The translations under genes were made by a program, and so were the position numbers. Below the pieces are notes generated by a model. That model did not search any database. It had not been told where the DNA came from and worked only from the letters and a program-made list of their open reading frames with translations. A DNA stretch of 64,000 nucleotides from an uncultured Oscillospiraceae bacterium (GTDB lineage: Bacteria; Bacillota; Clostridia; Oscillospirales; Oscillospiraceae). This document shows positions 25,820 through 33,815 of the stretch, one piece after another; position 1 is the first letter of the stretch; every line of letters begins with the position of its first letter. The stretch is taken from the NCBI GenBank assembly GCA_934512135.1, contig CAKSWT010000005.1, positions 62,001 to 126,000 of the forward strand, written 5' to 3'.

Positions 25820-27321
25820 CGGATTTTGATTTGCTCTATGCCGTGGGACAGGTAGAGGATCGATATATTCTGGAGTCCCGCCGCCGTCCGCCTAAGGCCA
25901 AATTCCCCTGGAAGCAGGTCCTAGCAGCCTGTCTGGTGCTGGCGGCCCTGGGCGGCGTGGGCCGGTGGGTGTGGTTCCGGGGCAGCGGGTCGGCGGAACA
26001 GACTGGGACTGCCGGGGAAACGGTTCAGGCCACGGTGCCTCCGAAAAATCCGGCTGAGCAGAATCCGGGAATTACGGAAACAGGGGAGTATCCGGTGGAT
26101 CTTCTGGCGGCGGCGGAGTATCCGGCCTCTGTCGGTTGGGAGCAATACGACGATTTGAGCCGGCAGTGGCAGGACAATCAGGTCTCCGACAGCACCAAAA
26201 CGGCGCTGAATTCCTTCGCCTACAGCACCGCCGCCGCGGTGCTCCAAGGGAATGGGAAAAGCGGCTGCTATTCCCCCTTGAGCCTCTATCAGACCCTGGC
26301 CATTTTGGCCTCCGGCGCCCAGGGACAGACCCAAAGTGAGCTTCTGAGCCTTCTTGGACAGCCGGATGTGGAGACGCTGGCGCAGGAGACGGGGAAGCTC
26401 TACCGGGTGAACTATTTCGACAATGAGATCAACCAGCTGAAAATCGCCAACTCTCTCTGGCTGGATGACACCACGGCAGACGGAAGCAAGGTGGACTATC
26501 GCCAGGACTGGGTGCTGTCCGCGGCGGCGAACTACTATGCCTCGGTTTACCAGGGAGAGTTCTCCCAGGAGGACACGGCCCTGGCCCTGGGCCAGTGGAT
26601 TGCTGACAACACCGGGGGACAGCTCCATCCGGACCCGGAGGAGCTGGGCTTCGACGAAAATACGGTGATGGCCATTGTGAACGCCCTGTACTATAAGACC
26701 CAGTGGGTCAATCCCTTCGGAGAGGGCAGTACGGCCACCGGGGACTTTACCACCCAGAGCGGACAGAAGGTTTCTGCGGATTTTATGCATACCACAGAGG
26801 AAAGCGCTTACTATTTGGAGACGGAGGAGTACCTGAAAAGCTCTCTGGGACTGGATCGGGGGCAGATGACCTTTGTATTGCCCAAGGAGGGGGTGGACGT
26901 GGACAGCCTGCTGACGGAGGAGAAGCTCTGGGAGATCTTTGAGAACGGGGACTATCAGAAGGCGGATGTAATCTGGAGCATTCCGAAGTTTGAAACCAGC
27001 ACCACCTACTCCCAACTGGCGGAGACGCTGCAGCGTCTGGGTGTCACCAGCGCCTTTGACGCCCAAGGGGCCGACTTCTCCGGCATTTCCTCGGACACGC
27101 CGCTTTATGTGGGGAAGATCCAGCAGGGAACGCATATTGCCATCAACGAGGACGGAGTAGAGGCGTCGGCCTATTCCATGGCGGAAATGGAGGCGGGGGG
27201 GATGGAACCAGAGGAGTGCCCCCAGATCGAGATGAACCTGAACCGTCCGTTTCTGTACCTTATTACCGCCAATGACGGATCAATTTTGTTCCTGGGTGTG
27301 GTGCGAAATCCCGGGGAGTAA
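25816..27321 (+). CDS. Membrane-anchored serpin with anti-sigma-like N-terminus
   Basis: 501 aa. Residues 1-32 are cytoplasmic (DLLYAVGQVEDRYILES, then a basic Pro-rich run), a transmembrane helix follows (VLAACLVLAALGGVGRWVW), then a polar linker and a serpin domain from about residue 115 (GCYSPLSLYQTLAILASGAQ near its start; RPFLYLITANDGSILFLGVV at its end). The reactive-loop hinge reads EDGVEASAYS, close to the inhibitory pattern of E-x-G plus small residues, with Val at the P14 site. The N-terminal motif resembles anti-sigma factors paired with Clostridial ECF sigmas. Inference: the serpin is the outside sensor of the overlapping sigma factor; a plain surface protease inhibitor is the alternative. 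Confidence 0.88.
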   Translation: MTDFDLLYAVGQVEDRYILESRRRPPKAKFPWKQVLAACLVLAALGGVGRWVWFRGSGSAEQTGTAGETVQATVPPKNPAEQNPGITETGEYPVDLLAAAEYPASVGWEQYDDLSRQWQDNQVSDSTKTALNSFAYSTAAAVLQGNGKSGCYSPLSLYQTLAILASGAQGQTQSELLSLLGQPDVETLAQETGKLYRVNYFDNEINQLKIANSLWLDDTTADGSKVDYRQDWVLSAAANYYASVYQGEFSQEDTALALGQWIADNTGGQLHPDPEELGFDENTVMAIVNALYYKTQWVNPFGEGSTATGDFTTQSGQKVSADFMHTTEESAYYLETEEYLKSSLGLDRGQMTFVLPKEGVDVDSLLTEEKLWEIFENGDYQKADVIWSIPKFETSTTYSQLAETLQRLGVTSAFDAQGADFSGISSDTPLYVGKIQQGTHIAINEDGVEASAYSMAEMEAGGMEPEECPQIEMNLNRPFLYLITANDGSILFLGVVRNPGE

Positions 27322-27364
27322 GGGGAAAAGGCGCCGAAAAACAGGATTTTCCGGCGGCTGCGTC

Positions 27365-27393
27365 TTGATTTTTGACCAAAAACAGGGTATAAT
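27365..27393 (+). promoter_or_regulatory. Sigma-A promoter of glmS
   Basis: TTGATT (27365-27370), 17-bp spacer, TATAAT (27388-27393). The leader is only about 70 nt; no glmS ribozyme is recognisable. A weak hairpin (27332-27356) upstream may end the serpin transcript. Confidence 0.8.
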
Positions 27394-27470
27394 CATAAGA
27401 TATTATGCTTGTTATGATTTTGATGAGATCTGAGATATAGACGCGGCATCACCGCGAAAGGAGCAAATTT

Positions 27471-29312
27471 ATGTGTGGTATTGTAGGGTTTGCGGGGCAC
27501 ACACCGGCGGCACCGGTGCTGCTGGACGGCCTGAGCAAGCTGGAGTATAGAGGATATGATTCCACGGGCATCTGCACCTGCTATGAGGGAAAGTTGCTGG
27601 TGGAAAAAAAGCAGGGGCGCCTTTCCAATCTGATCGAGGCGACGGACCAGGGAAAGAAGCTGCCCGGAACCATTGGCATCGGGCATACCCGGTGGGCCAC
27701 CCATGGGGCGCCGTCGGATATCAATGCCCACCCCCATATGAGCAGCGACGGGAAAATCGCGCTGGTGCACAACGGGATCGTGGAGAACTATCTGGAGCTC
27801 AAGGCCATGCTGCTGGAGGAGGGCTTTACCTTCCTGTCTGAGACGGACTCGGAGGTGGCCTGTAACCTGGTGGCCTACTGCTACCGCCAAACCGGGCGGC
27901 TGCTGGATGCCATGGAGATGGCGCTGGACCGGATCGAGGGCAGCTATTCCTTTGTGGCGCTGTGCCGGGATGATCCGGATACCATCGTCGCTGCGAAGAA
28001 CTCCAGTCCCATGGTGTTTGGCTTCGGCCAGGGATGCAACTTTGTGGCATCAGACGTGACTGCGGTGCTCCGCTATACCCGTGAGGTGGTGTACCTGAGT
28101 GACGGGGAGCTGGTGGAGATGACGGCGGATTCCGTCCGATTCTTCGATCGGCAGGGCAATGAACTGGAGAAAACGCCGGAGCACATTGACTGGGAGCTCT
28201 CTGCGGCGGAAAAGGGCGGCTATGACCACTTTATGCTCAAGGAAATCTATGAGCAGCCCTCTGCAGTGGCAAAAACCATCTCCCCCCGGATTCGAGAGGG
28301 CCGGGTGGTGCTGGATGATGTAACGTTGGACGGGGAGTATCTCAAAAAGGTCTCCCGCATCTATATCGTGGCCTGCGGCAGTGCGTATTATGTGGGATGC
28401 CTGGGCAAATATATTATGGAGAAGCTGTGCCGGGTGCCGGTGGAGCCGGTGCTGGCCTCTGAGTTCCGGTACTGTGATCCCCTCTGTGATGAGAATACCC
28501 TGGTGCTGATTATTTCCCAGTCCGGGGAGACGGCAGACACCTTGGCGGCCCTTCGGGAGGCCAAGCGCCGGGGTGCCAGAACGCTGGCCATTGTCAACGT
28601 GGTGGGATCCTCGATTTCCAAAGAGGCGGACGATGTAATCTACACCTGGGCCGGCCCGGAGATCGCTGTGGCAACCACCAAGGCATATTCCACCCAGCTG
28701 GCGCTGGTGTATCTTCTGGGGCTGTATATTGCAGACGAATTGGGTACCATTTCCCGGGGAGACTATGAGGAGATGCTCCGGGGCGTTCAGGCGCTGCCGG
28801 GACAGATCGAGTCCATACTCACCGAGGAGATGGCGGAGCAGATTCGGCAACTGGCAGATCGGTTCCATCAGGCGGAGGATGTGTACTTCATTGGCCGTCA
28901 TGTGGACAATGCCACCTGCCTGGAGGGCAGCCTGAAGCTCAAGGAGATCGCCTATATCCATTCGGAGGCCTACGCCGCCGGAGAGTTGAAGCACGGCCCC
29001 ATTTCGCTGATTGAGGAGGGAACTCTGGTGGTGGCGGTGGCCACCAGCGCAAGACTCTTTGACAAGACCATGTCCAACGTCAAGGAGACCAAGGCCCGGG
29101 GGGCGGATGTGCTGGCGGTTACCACGGAGCGCTTCGCAGATAAAATTCTGGAAACGGCGGACCACCGGATCACCGTGCCGGAGACGCTGCCGCTGCTGCA
29201 GCCCAGCCTCAGCGTGATCCCGCTGCAGTTGCTTTCGTATTATGTTTCTTTGGCCCGCGGCTGCGACATTGATAAGCCCCGGAACCTGGCGAAGTCCGTG
29301 ACAGTGGAATGA
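27471..29312 (+). CDS. glmS: Glutamine-fructose-6-phosphate aminotransferase
   Basis: 613 aa, full length. Cys2 of MCGIVGFAG is the glutaminase nucleophile; GIGHTRWATHG and the N-terminal glutaminase fold fill about residues 1-230; two SIS isomerase domains follow (CGSAYYVG, ISQSGETADT), and the protein ends with KPRNLAKSVTVE as usual. It makes glucosamine-6-phosphate for peptidoglycan and other amino sugars. GAAAGGAG precedes the ATG. Confidence 0.97.
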   Translation: MCGIVGFAGHTPAAPVLLDGLSKLEYRGYDSTGICTCYEGKLLVEKKQGRLSNLIEATDQGKKLPGTIGIGHTRWATHGAPSDINAHPHMSSDGKIALVHNGIVENYLELKAMLLEEGFTFLSETDSEVACNLVAYCYRQTGRLLDAMEMALDRIEGSYSFVALCRDDPDTIVAAKNSSPMVFGFGQGCNFVASDVTAVLRYTREVVYLSDGELVEMTADSVRFFDRQGNELEKTPEHIDWELSAAEKGGYDHFMLKEIYEQPSAVAKTISPRIREGRVVLDDVTLDGEYLKKVSRIYIVACGSAYYVGCLGKYIMEKLCRVPVEPVLASEFRYCDPLCDENTLVLIISQSGETADTLAALREAKRRGARTLAIVNVVGSSISKEADDVIYTWAGPEIAVATTKAYSTQLALVYLLGLYIADELGTISRGDYEEMLRGVQALPGQIESILTEEMAEQIRQLADRFHQAEDVYFIGRHVDNATCLEGSLKLKEIAYIHSEAYAAGELKHGPISLIEEGTLVVAVATSARLFDKTMSNVKETKARGADVLAVTTERFADKILETADHRITVPETLPLLQPSLSVIPLQLLSYYVSLARGCDIDKPRNLAKSVTVE

Positions 29313-29373
29313 TTGGAAGGGGGCAGGAGATTCCTGCTCCCTTGCTGCTGTGAGATGGAAAGGAATGCGTATC

Positions 29374-29907
29374 ATGGAAGCAATGGAAAACATCTATACC
29401 AGAAGAAGCGTGCGGGCCTATGCGGACAGACCGGTGACCAGAAAGACGCTGGACCGGGTGCTGTCTGCGGCGCTGATGGCGCCCTCCTGGAAGAACACCC
29501 AGACTGCCGGCTATCTTGTGATTCAGACGCCGGAGATGAAGGAAAAGCTGATGGAATGTCTGCCTGCCTATAATGCCAGGACGGTATCCACGGCGCCGGT
29601 GGTGGTGGTCATGACCACCAGAAAATCCCGGTGTGGCTATGAGCGGGACGGCAGCTATTCCACGAAAAAAGGGGACCGCTGGGAGATGTTTGATGCGGGA
29701 ATCGCCTGTCAGACCCTGTGCCTGGCGGCCTGGGCCCAGGGCCTTGGGACCTGCATCATGGGAATCTACGACGAGGATCAGGTTCCGGCGCTGCTGAAGG
29801 TCCCGGAGGAGCAGATGGTGACGGCCCTAGTCGCCATGGGGTATCCGGCCGAGACCCCTGAGGCGCCAAATCGGAAGTCTTTGGAGGACAAGGTGCAGTA
29901 TGTTTAA
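29374..29907 (+). CDS. Nitroreductase-family FMN oxidoreductase
   Basis: 177 aa. FMN phosphate-binding Arg-Ser pair in YTRRSVRAYADRPV, ligand region SAALMAPSWKNTQ, and the glycine-rich ACQTLCLAAWAQGLGTCIMG near the dimer interface. The family reduces quinones, nitro compounds or flavins with NAD(P)H. ATG 29374 lies 10 nt after a GGAAAGG site; ATG 29365 is an alternative. It overlaps the DUF2461 gene by 8 bp. The substrate is unknown. Confidence 0.87.
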   Translation: MEAMENIYTRRSVRAYADRPVTRKTLDRVLSAALMAPSWKNTQTAGYLVIQTPEMKEKLMECLPAYNARTVSTAPVVVVMTTRKSRCGYERDGSYSTKKGDRWEMFDAGIACQTLCLAAWAQGLGTCIMGIYDEDQVPALLKVPEEQMVTALVAMGYPAETPEAPNRKSLEDKVQYV

Positions 29908-30547
29908 GGGATTTACCGGGGAAACCGTGGACTTCCTGTGGGGAGTGCGGTTTAATAATAACCGGGAATGGTTTTTAGAACACAAAAAGGAATATGAAAC
30001 GGCACTTTACCGGCCCATGCTGGCTCTGGCGGAGGAGGTTGGAGCATTGGCTCCAGTGGAGGGGACAGTGGTCAAGACCTCCCGAATTTACCGGGATGTC
30101 CGGTATTCCGGCGGTATTCCCTACAAGGACCATCTATGGTTCTGCGTTCGGGAGGACCAAGTGTTTTGGAGCGAGCATCCCTCGTTGTATTTCCAGATCG
30201 AGCCGGAGGGAGGCTCCCTGGGGTTTATTCTCTATTCCCCCAAGGCGCAGCTGATGGCGATGCATCGCCGGAGAATGCAGGCGCACCCGGAGGAATTTCC
30301 GCGGCTGATGGAGCAGATTCTGAGCACAGGACGGTTTCAAGACAGGTCCCAGCGGTACAAGCGCCCTAAGGAGGGAGGCCGGCCGGAACTGGAGCCCTGG
30401 TATCAGCTGAAGGGCTGCTTTTTGGAGGAGACAATCCCGGTCGGGGACGAGCTGTTTGACCGGGAGCTGCCTAAGCGCATTGCCTCGGCCTTTCAGACCC
30501 TGATGCCCTTGTATCGCTATTTCAGGACCCTTGAGGAAACGCTATAA
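29900..30547 (+). CDS. DUF2461 family protein
   Basis: 215 aa. Diagnostic motifs: FLWGVRFNNNREWFLEHKKEYE at the start and RIYRDVRYSGGIPYKDHLW, then the GFILYSPKAQLMAMHRR region. DUF2461 (TIGR02453) proteins are common in bacteria and uncharacterised. It overlaps the nitroreductase by 8 bp, so the two are cotranscribed, and it ends at a strong terminator. No signal or membrane helix. Confidence 0.85.
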   Translation: MFKGFTGETVDFLWGVRFNNNREWFLEHKKEYETALYRPMLALAEEVGALAPVEGTVVKTSRIYRDVRYSGGIPYKDHLWFCVREDQVFWSEHPSLYFQIEPEGGSLGFILYSPKAQLMAMHRRRMQAHPEEFPRLMEQILSTGRFQDRSQRYKRPKEGGRPELEPWYQLKGCFLEETIPVGDELFDRELPKRIASAFQTLMPLYRYFRTLEETL

Positions 30548-30562
30548 TTCATAAAAATTTTC

Positions 30563-30599
30563 AAAGCCTTCGGGAAACTGACATTCCCGGAGGCTTTTT
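30563..30599 (+). terminator. Intrinsic terminator of the nitroreductase-DUF2461 unit
   Basis: AAAGCCTTCGGGAA/TTCCCGGAGGCTTT followed by TTTG. Confidence 0.85.
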
Positions 30600-30697
30600 G
30601 CCGTAATTCCGTAGATTACAAGGAGATGATTCGGCTACTTTCCGGGAAACAAGGCATATTAAAGCCGTGGAACCCATGCGGAAAGGAGCGAAATCAG

Positions 30698-31672
30698 GTG
30701 AAAAATTCAAGAAAATGGGCAGTAATGCTGATGATGCTGTGGACTGTATTCTGCACCGGGGTACAGGCGGCAGAGCAGCCCCAGCAGGTGGTGGCGGTGG
30801 GAAAGGCCGTGGGAATCGATGTACGGTGCAGCGGATTGTTGGTGGTCGGCTTTTCAGAGGACAGCGCCGCCAAGGACAGCGGAATGCACCCAGGAGATTT
30901 GATTGTCCGGGTGGACGGAACGCCGGTGGAGGAGCCGTCCCGGCTGCGGGAGCTGCTCCAGGACAAAAGCCAGGTGACCCTGACGGCCCTGCGCAGGGAG
31001 CAGGAGCAAAATTTTCTGGTCTCCCTCCAGGAGGACCATGGCGTCAAAATGATTGGGGCCAATGTCAGAGCGGAGATGGCGGGGATCGGAACCATCACCT
31101 TTTATGATCCGGTGACGGAGGTGTTTGGGGCCCTGGGGCATGGAATTACCGACGGCGGCTCGGCGCAGCTGTTCCCAATTCGGGATGGATTTCTCTGTAA
31201 GGCCACCATTGTAAGTGCAGAGCGGGGCCGGGCGGGAGCGCCGGGGATGCTCCAGGGGGCCTTTGACGGCAGCCAGCTGCTGGGCGATGTGGTGAAAAAC
31301 ACCCCCTGCGGAGTATTTGGCAGACTGTACCAGCCTCCGGAGGGTGAGACGGTGGAGGTGGCGCACCGCAGTGAAATCCAGACCGGCCCGGCGGAGATTC
31401 TGTGCAATGTGGAGGGAGATCAGGTGGAGCGGTTTTCCGTGGAGATCCAGCGCATCTACCCTGTGGACGACGGGACCGGGCGAAACCTGATGCTGAAGGT
31501 CACGGACCAGCGGCTACTGGCCTGTACCGGAGGAATCGTTCAGGGGATGAGCGGCAGTCCAATCCTTCAGAACGGAAAGCTGGTGGGTGCGGTGACCCAT
31601 GTGCTGGTTTCGGATCCCAAAGTAGGATATGGAATTTTTATGGAGTCTATGCTGGCGGCGGCAGAGACGTAA
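30698..31672 (+). CDS. spoIVB: SpoIVB peptidase (stage IV sporulation protein B)
   Basis: 324-aa S55 serine peptidase. Signal/anchor (WAVMLMMLWTVFCTGVQA), a PDZ domain (about residues 45-115, SGMHPGDLIVRVDGTPV), then the peptidase domain with GALGHGITD and the catalytic Ser in GMSGSPILQNG. SpoIVB is made in the forespore and cleaves SpoIVFA to activate sigma-K. GTG 30698 lies 9 nt after AAAGGAG. It sits directly upstream of spo0A, a conserved pairing. A forespore sigma-G/F promoter is expected; only a loose -10 candidate (CATATTA near 30652) was seen. Confidence 0.93.
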   Translation: MKNSRKWAVMLMMLWTVFCTGVQAAEQPQQVVAVGKAVGIDVRCSGLLVVGFSEDSAAKDSGMHPGDLIVRVDGTPVEEPSRLRELLQDKSQVTLTALRREQEQNFLVSLQEDHGVKMIGANVRAEMAGIGTITFYDPVTEVFGALGHGITDGGSAQLFPIRDGFLCKATIVSAERGRAGAPGMLQGAFDGSQLLGDVVKNTPCGVFGRLYQPPEGETVEVAHRSEIQTGPAEILCNVEGDQVERFSVEIQRIYPVDDGTGRNLMLKVTDQRLLACTGGIVQGMSGSPILQNGKLVGAVTHVLVSDPKVGYGIFMESMLAAAET

Positions 31673-31737
31673 AAGATGTCAAAATGTGACGGCGATGTTA
31701 TATATGTAACTATTTGTTTCTTTTTGCGCGCTTTTGG

Positions 31738-31766
31738 TTGACAAAGTGTAACAATGGAATTATATT
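31738..31766 (+). promoter_or_regulatory. Strong sigma-A promoter upstream of spo0A (distal)
   Basis: TTGACA (31738-31743), 17-bp spacer, TATATT (31761-31766). It would give a leader of about 225 nt before spo0A. Downstream a 14-codon frame (31787-31831) follows an AAAAGGA site. Confidence 0.7.
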
Positions 31767-31863
31767 GTAAAGGTGAGAAAAAAGGAATGATGCAGAAACT
31801 GGCAATTACCGGAAGCGAAATAGGCGTCTGACTGCCAAACTGGCGGATAACCAACGCGGAGAC

Positions 31864-31870
31864 TGTCGAA
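31864..31870 (+). promoter_or_regulatory. Putative 0A box upstream of spo0A
   Basis: TGTCGAA, an exact match to the 0A-box consensus, 41 bp before the proximal -35. It suggests autoregulation. A 7-mer arises by chance several times per 64 kb, so position is the main support. Confidence 0.5.
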
Positions 31871-31910
31871 GGAACTCGAAAAGTAAATGACAGAAAATGT
31901 ATTTTAACAG

Positions 31911-31938
31911 TTGAAAAGATGGTTATTTATGGTAGAAT
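31911..31938 (+). promoter_or_regulatory. Proximal spo0A promoter
   Basis: TTGAAA (31911-31916), 16-bp spacer, TAGAAT (31933-31938), about 60 bp before the spo0A start. Confidence 0.65.
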
Positions 31939-31999
31939 GTAGACGTAAGCTTACGGCAAATCATTTTGTATCGGAAAAATGTAAGGAGGACAAAGTTTT

Positions 32000-32779
32000 A
32001 TGCAGTCCATGTTGCATGTTGTCATTGCAGACACAGACGAAGCCTATGCATCCAATCTAAAGGAGGTCCTGGAGGGGACTGGCAACTACCGGGTTGACGG
32101 CGTCTCCGGCAACGGGGAGGAGGTGCTGGAGCTGGTGCGCAAGCACAATCCCGACGTGCTGGTGTTGGACTCGCTGCTGACCCAAATCGACGGCGTCGGA
32201 GTGCTTCAGCAGCTCAAGGAGCGGGGACCGCACCCGCTGATTCTGGGAACCTCCGGATATTTCAGCGACTACCTGACCCAGCGGTTTGTCTCCCTGGGAG
32301 TGGCCTGCTGTATGCTGAGGCCCTGCCACCCCAATAGCATTCGGGAGAACCTGGATATGATGCAGCTCAGCGCGGAAAGCGCCCAGACGATTCCGGGAAT
32401 GCAGCGGCAGAACGCGGTGGAGACCGTGGTGACCAATGTCATCCATGAGATTGGGGTCCCGGCACATATCAAGGGGTACCAGTACCTGCGCTATGCCATT
32501 ATTTTGGCGGTGGAGGATATGGATGTAATCAATTCCATCACCAAGACCCTGTACCCCAAGGTGGCCGAGGAGTTTGACACCACGCCCTCCCGGGTGGAGC
32601 GGGCAATCCGGCACGCCATTGAGGTGGCCTGGGATCGGGGAGACCTGGAGACGCTGCAGAAGTACTTCGGATTCACGGTATCCTCGACAAAGGGCAAACC
32701 GACCAACTCGGAGTTCATCGCTCTGATTGCAGATAAGCTGCAGCTTCGGCTGCGGAACAGCGGCATGATTCGGCTGTGA
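32000..32779 (+). CDS. spo0A: Sporulation master regulator Spo0A
   Basis: 259 aa. An N-terminal receiver (about 1-120) keeps the phospho-acceptor Asp57 (DVLVLDSLL), but the acidic pair is D11-T12, the beta-4 Thr position is Gly83 (ILGTSG) and the beta-5 Lys is Arg107 (CMLRPC). The C-terminal DNA-binding domain is highly conserved (HEIGVPAHIKGYQYLR, SRVERAIRHAIEVAW, KPTNSEFIALIADKL). AGGAGG precedes the ATG. Spo0A controls entry into sporulation. The altered receiver residues suggest unusual phosphorylation or activation. Two promoters and a 0A box lie upstream. Confidence 0.95.
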   Translation: MQSMLHVVIADTDEAYASNLKEVLEGTGNYRVDGVSGNGEEVLELVRKHNPDVLVLDSLLTQIDGVGVLQQLKERGPHPLILGTSGYFSDYLTQRFVSLGVACCMLRPCHPNSIRENLDMMQLSAESAQTIPGMQRQNAVETVVTNVIHEIGVPAHIKGYQYLRYAIILAVEDMDVINSITKTLYPKVAEEFDTTPSRVERAIRHAIEVAWDRGDLETLQKYFGFTVSSTKGKPTNSEFIALIADKLQLRLRNSGMIRL

Positions 32780-32790
32780 GAGATAATATG

Positions 32791-32823
32791 ACGGGGCTGC
32801 CTCGTAGTGAGACAGCCCCGTTC
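32791..32823 (+). terminator. Terminator of spo0A
   Basis: ACGGGGCTG/CAGCCCCGT stem with inner CTC/GAG; only a short T run follows. Confidence 0.65.
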
Positions 32824-32858
32824 AGCGTGTCAATAAACCACATGTTCAGACCAAGATG

Positions 32859-32943
32859 CATGCTCCGCCAGGTACACGCCTCAGCGGAACATGGTTCCCC
32901 CTGTTTCGCCGCCGGGGCGGCGAAACGCTACGATTTTTTTGAC
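32859..32943 (+). repeat. Dispersed intergenic repeat, copy 2
   Basis: Hairpin CATG-C-TCCGC/GCGGA-A-CATG (32859-32893, loop with GTACACG), then GCCGCCGGGGCGGC, CGCTACGA and a T7 run. The 30-nt core 32904-32933 is identical to 2788-2817. The GC-rich hairpin followed by T7 could back up the weak spo0A terminator. Confidence 0.7.
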
Positions 32944-32952
32944 CAGCTGTAT

Positions 32953-32980
32953 GCCCCAAAAGCCTTCCGGCTTTTGGGGC
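32953..32980 (-). terminator. Hairpin at the 3' end of the DUF6062 gene
   Basis: GCCCCAAAAGCC - TTCC - GGCTTTTGGGGC, a perfect 12-bp stem 6 bp past the stop; no U-tract directly after it on the minus strand. Confidence 0.6.
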
Positions 32981-32986
32981 AGTTCG

Positions 32987-33700
32987 TTATTCAACCGTTC
33001 CGGACAGAAAGGCAATGGAGGACTCTACTGCATAGCGGGCCTCTTGGGACAGGGGCTTACCGGCGTTTTCATGGTCAAAGCTCCGGCAGAAGGTGGTGAC
33101 GTTTGCTCGGAGGGTATCGAGATGCCCTCGCACCAGGGTCAGCACGTCCTGGGAGAAGGAGAGGTAGTTGGCTTCGGAGAGCTCCTGCTGTGCAGCTTCC
33201 AGCAGCAGACCGGCGTGCTCCAAACAGAGATAGGGCTGCTTTCGGAGCTTTTCCGGGAAGGCGGGGTCCTTTTTGTAGATGTACACCACATTGGAGACAT
33301 ATTTCCGCTGAAACTCCTCCACTCTGGCGCAGACGTAGCAGCGCTTTGTCTGGGCCAGCATCTCCTCAGCGGGAGATGCTCCGTCGTATTTCTTGAGCTT
33401 TCCCAGACGGCCGGGCTTCTTGCCATCGGGTTCGGGGATTTGCTCTGCCACATATTGGAGATGACTCTCCAGCATCAGGGCTAGACTGAGGCGATTTCCC
33501 ATGCCCAGCATTTTGTGAAAATGATCCCGGCAGAACCCCAGCTTGTTGGTGACAATGCGGATGTCGGGCTCCATCATGGCGGCGCCCATAATATAGGTCA
33601 GGCTCTGCTGCTCCAGCTTGGCCCGAAGCCGGCAGAGCGGACAGCCGTCATATTGGTCGAATGCCTCGTTGATGGGGATGGTATAGAGCTGTTCAGCCAT
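32987..33700 (-). CDS. DUF6062 family protein
   Basis: 237 aa. Two CxxC pairs (DGCPLCRLRAKLE near the N-terminus and KRCYVCARVEEF near residue 120), with CRDHF and CLEHAGLLL between or after them; the spacing suggests a metal-binding or redox helical protein of the DUF6062 family common in Clostridia. GGAGGAATTC precedes the ATG. No membrane segment. It stands alone and is divergent from the thioesterase gene. Function unknown. Confidence 0.8.
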   Translation of the reverse strand: MAEQLYTIPINEAFDQYDGCPLCRLRAKLEQQSLTYIMGAAMMEPDIRIVTNKLGFCRDHFHKMLGMGNRLSLALMLESHLQYVAEQIPEPDGKKPGRLGKLKKYDGASPAEEMLAQTKRCYVCARVEEFQRKYVSNVVYIYKKDPAFPEKLRKQPYLCLEHAGLLLEAAQQELSEANYLSFSQDVLTLVRGHLDTLRANVTTFCRSFDHENAGKPLSQEARYAVESSIAFLSGTVE

Positions 33701-33717
33701 GAATTCCTCCGCCTTTC

Positions 33718-33746
33718 TTGATAAATCCAGGAAACTTGTGTATAAT
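33718..33746 (+). promoter_or_regulatory. Sigma-A promoter of the acyl-ACP thioesterase gene
   Basis: TTGATA (33718-33723), 17-bp spacer, TATAAT (33741-33746). A divergent -10 (TATAAT on the minus strand, 33769-33764) probably serves the DUF6062 gene. Confidence 0.8.
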
Positions 33747-33815
33747 GAGACTAACTAAGATACATTATACGAGTTTCTTTGCGAAATTACCAGTGATAAT
33801 TGGAGGCAGCGCTTC

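Noticed and set aside
27394..27470. glmS ribozyme in the glmS leader
   Set aside because: The promoter leaves about 70 nt of leader, too short for the ribozyme core, and no core motif is visible.
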